This document shows positions 6,464-7,520 of a stretch of 7,520 nt of DNA, piece after piece (position 1 is the first letter of the stretch; every line of letters starts with the position of its first letter). The DNA is from Crocinitomicaceae bacterium (lineage in GTDB: Bacteria; Bacteroidota; Bacteroidia; Flavobacteriales_D; Crocinitomicaceae): the NCBI GenBank assembly GCA_003512365.1, contig DORI01000038.1, positions 1,848-9,367 on the forward strand, given 5' to 3'. The notes below the pieces were generated by a model. The model was not told where the DNA came from, ran no database searches, and worked only from the letters and a program-made list of their open reading frames with translations. Position numbers and translations under genes: made by a program.

Positions 6464-6483
6464 AAAGTGGTAAAAAGTGGTAA
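6464..6483 (+). promoter_or_regulatory. Proximal MraZ-box pair (AAAGTGG-TAA twice)
   Basis: AAAGTGGTAA occurs twice in perfect tandem, with a ten-base period, 33 bp before the mraZ ATG. It fits the AAAGTG(T/G)-N3 repeated MraZ box reported for Mycoplasma and, as TGGTA-N5-TGGTA, resembles the E. coli TGGGN-N5 pattern. MraZ binds such repeats to control its own operon, so this is the probable autoregulatory operator. Confidence 0.72.
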
Positions 6484-6515
6484 TTATTCCATTAATTTTA
6501 CCCATTATTTAAGCT

Positions 6516-6974
6516 ATGGCAGGATTAGTAGGAGAATTTGAAGTAAAACTTGACGAAAAAGGTCGGTTTTTATTTCCTTCCGGATTACGGAAGCAGCTTC
6601 CTACGTCGTCTCAGCGAGATTTCATGTTGAATAAAGGATTTGAAGAATGTTTGACCTTGTTTCCTCTTCCGGATTGGGAGCGAATAAGTGACAAGCTTTC
6701 GAAAATGAATTTATTTAAACCAAAGAACAGGATGTTCTACCGCTTATTTCACCAAGGGGCAAAACAGGTGACATTAGACAATGCCGGCAGGGTGTTAATA
6801 CCTGTAGCGTTAATGGAGCGAGTAGGTCTGGAGTCGGAGGTTATGCTTATTGCATACAATGACAGAATTGAAATCTGGGACAAATCCAAATACTTCGAAA
6901 TGATCGAAGGAAACATGGCTGATTTCGCCGATTTGGCGGATGAAGTAATGGGTGATTTGGACAATGGAGAATAA
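6516..6974 (+). CDS. mraZ: MraZ transcriptional regulator of the division/cell-wall cluster
   Basis: The 152-residue product is MraZ, a ring-forming DNA-binding protein with two tandem SpoVT/AbrB-like (swapped-hairpin) halves. It binds short direct repeats in front of its own operon. The first half begins GEFEVKLDEKGRFLFPSGLR (6-25) with the D-x-x-G-R motif at Asp13 to Arg17. The second half repeats it as VTLDNAGRVLIPVAL (85-99), with Asp88 and Arg92. YNDRIEIWDKSKYFEM (114-129) is also typical of the family. An acidic tail (DFADLADEVMGDLDNGE) ends the protein. The start at 6516 gives the usual short N-terminus. It is the first gene of the dcw cluster and overlaps rsmH by 11 bp, so the two are probably translationally coupled. 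The paired repeats at 6464-6483 are the likely autoregulatory site. Confidence 0.97.
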   Translation: MAGLVGEFEVKLDEKGRFLFPSGLRKQLPTSSQRDFMLNKGFEECLTLFPLPDWERISDKLSKMNLFKPKNRMFYRLFHQGAKQVTLDNAGRVLIPVALMERVGLESEVMLIAYNDRIEIWDKSKYFEMIEGNMADFADLADEVMGDLDNGE

Positions 6975-7520
6975 TACGGCTTACCATATACCAGTGCTCT
7001 TTAATGAGTGTATCGATGGTTTAAAAATTAAGCCAGATGGTATATATGTTGATGTTACCTTTGGAGGTGGTGGACATGCTAAGGCTATTTATAAAGCTTT
7101 AAATACTCAAGGCAAGCTCTTTGCTTTTGATCAGGATCAAGCTGCTCAGCAAAATGTATGGGAAGCACCAAATTTTCAGTTAATTCCTGCGAATTTTAGC
7201 TATTTAAAAAATCATTTGAAACTTCATAATGTTCTGGCAATCGATGGGTTGTTGGCTGATCTTGGAGTTTCTTCTTATCAATTTGATGAGCCTGCAAGAG
7301 GATTTAGCATCCGTGAAAATGCTCGCTTAGATATGCGAATGAATCAGCAAGCAAAATTATCTGCCTATGAAGTGGTAAACCAATATGACGAAGAGCAGTT
7401 AATTCAAATTTTCAAGGTCTATGGTGAATTGCCTTCTTCGCGTGCTATGGCGGCAACTATCATTTCCAAGCGAGCAGATAATCCAATAGAAACCACAGTT
7501 GAATTAATGGAGGCATTGCG
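6964..7520 (+). CDS. rsmH: 16S rRNA (cytosine-1402-N4)-methyltransferase, N-terminal part (3' truncated)
   Basis: The frame opens at ATG 6964, inside the end of mraZ, and runs off the window after 185 residues of an expected 300 or so. RsmH (MraW) N4-methylates C1402 of 16S rRNA in the ribosomal decoding centre using S-adenosylmethionine. The family opening HIPVLFNECIDGL (8-20) is followed by the SAM-binding motif YVDVTFGGGGHAKAI (28-42). Next come FAFDQD (53-58) and the hallmark ADLGVSSYQFDEPARGFSI (98-116) with RLDMRMN (121-127). The SAM motif reads FGGGGH where many relatives have FGRGGH. The HIPVL motif begins at residue 8, which is normal and supports the chosen start. The order mraZ-rsmH is the standard beginning of the dcw cluster; genes such as ftsL and ftsI would be expected next but lie outside the window. 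Confidence 0.96.
   Translation, partial: MENNTAYHIPVLFNECIDGLKIKPDGIYVDVTFGGGGHAKAIYKALNTQGKLFAFDQDQAAQQNVWEAPNFQLIPANFSYLKNHLKLHNVLAIDGLLADLGVSSYQFDEPARGFSIRENARLDMRMNQQAKLSAYEVVNQYDEEQLIQIFKVYGELPSSRAMAATIISKRADNPIETTVELMEAL

Larger units (their letters stand above)
6258..6515. other. Divergent intergenic regulatory region, DMT permease / mraZ
   Basis: These 258 bp contain no credible gene. They hold the putative promoter elements of both flanking genes, two TCAATTGA palindromes (6272-6279 and 6410-6417), a minus-oriented TGGGA repeat pair (6344-6358) and a plus-oriented AAAGTGG repeat pair (6464-6483). I saw no hairpin with a T-run. Confidence 0.7.

Noticed and set aside
1..7520. CRISPR array, tRNA or rRNA gene, insertion sequence, phage or defence module
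   Set aside because: No regularly spaced repeats, cloverleaf sequences, transposase motifs, terminal inverted repeats or defence-protein motifs were seen; all substantial coding capacity is explained by ordinary families.

Overview
The window comes from a Bacteroidota genome. It is AT-rich and carries a SusC/SusD outer-membrane pair. One promoter has the phylum's textbook form, TTTG-N19-TAnnTTTG, and gene starts lack clear Shine-Dalgarno sequences. The order within the phylum (Flavobacteriales or Chitinophagales, for example) cannot be settled from this stretch.

Layout. Bases 1-1237 are the 3' part of a susC-type TonB-dependent transporter gene. It is followed 11 bp later by a complete susD-type lipoprotein gene (1249-2835). 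This nutrient-uptake unit ends at a hairpin terminator that also serves the convergent gene lnt (2893-4500, minus), apolipoprotein N-acyltransferase. Behind lnt on the same strand is the ribosomal pair rplU-rpmA (5242 down to 4629), with its own strong promoter at 5269-5299 and a strong intrinsic terminator at 4580-4609. Next, also on the minus strand, is a ten-helix EamA/DMT-family permease (5340-6257). A 258-bp divergent intergenic region separates it from mraZ (6516-6974, plus) and the overlapping rsmH (6964 to the window end), which begin the division and cell-wall (dcw) cluster.

How the parts relate. SusC and SusD form one outer-membrane import machine for an oligosaccharide or similar ligand. 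SusD is itself a lipoprotein, and Lnt carries out a late step of lipoprotein maturation, but their adjacency is convergent and is probably not an operon relationship. rplU-rpmA and mraZ-rsmH are housekeeping units.

The most informative non-coding stretch is 6258-6515. It holds two pairs of MraZ-box-like repeats in opposite orientation, two copies of the palindrome TCAATTGA, and putative promoter elements for both flanking genes. I found no CRISPR array, tRNA, rRNA, insertion sequence, phage gene or defence system. Nothing in the window supports a wholly new biological system; the findings are modest regulatory and protein-variant observations.
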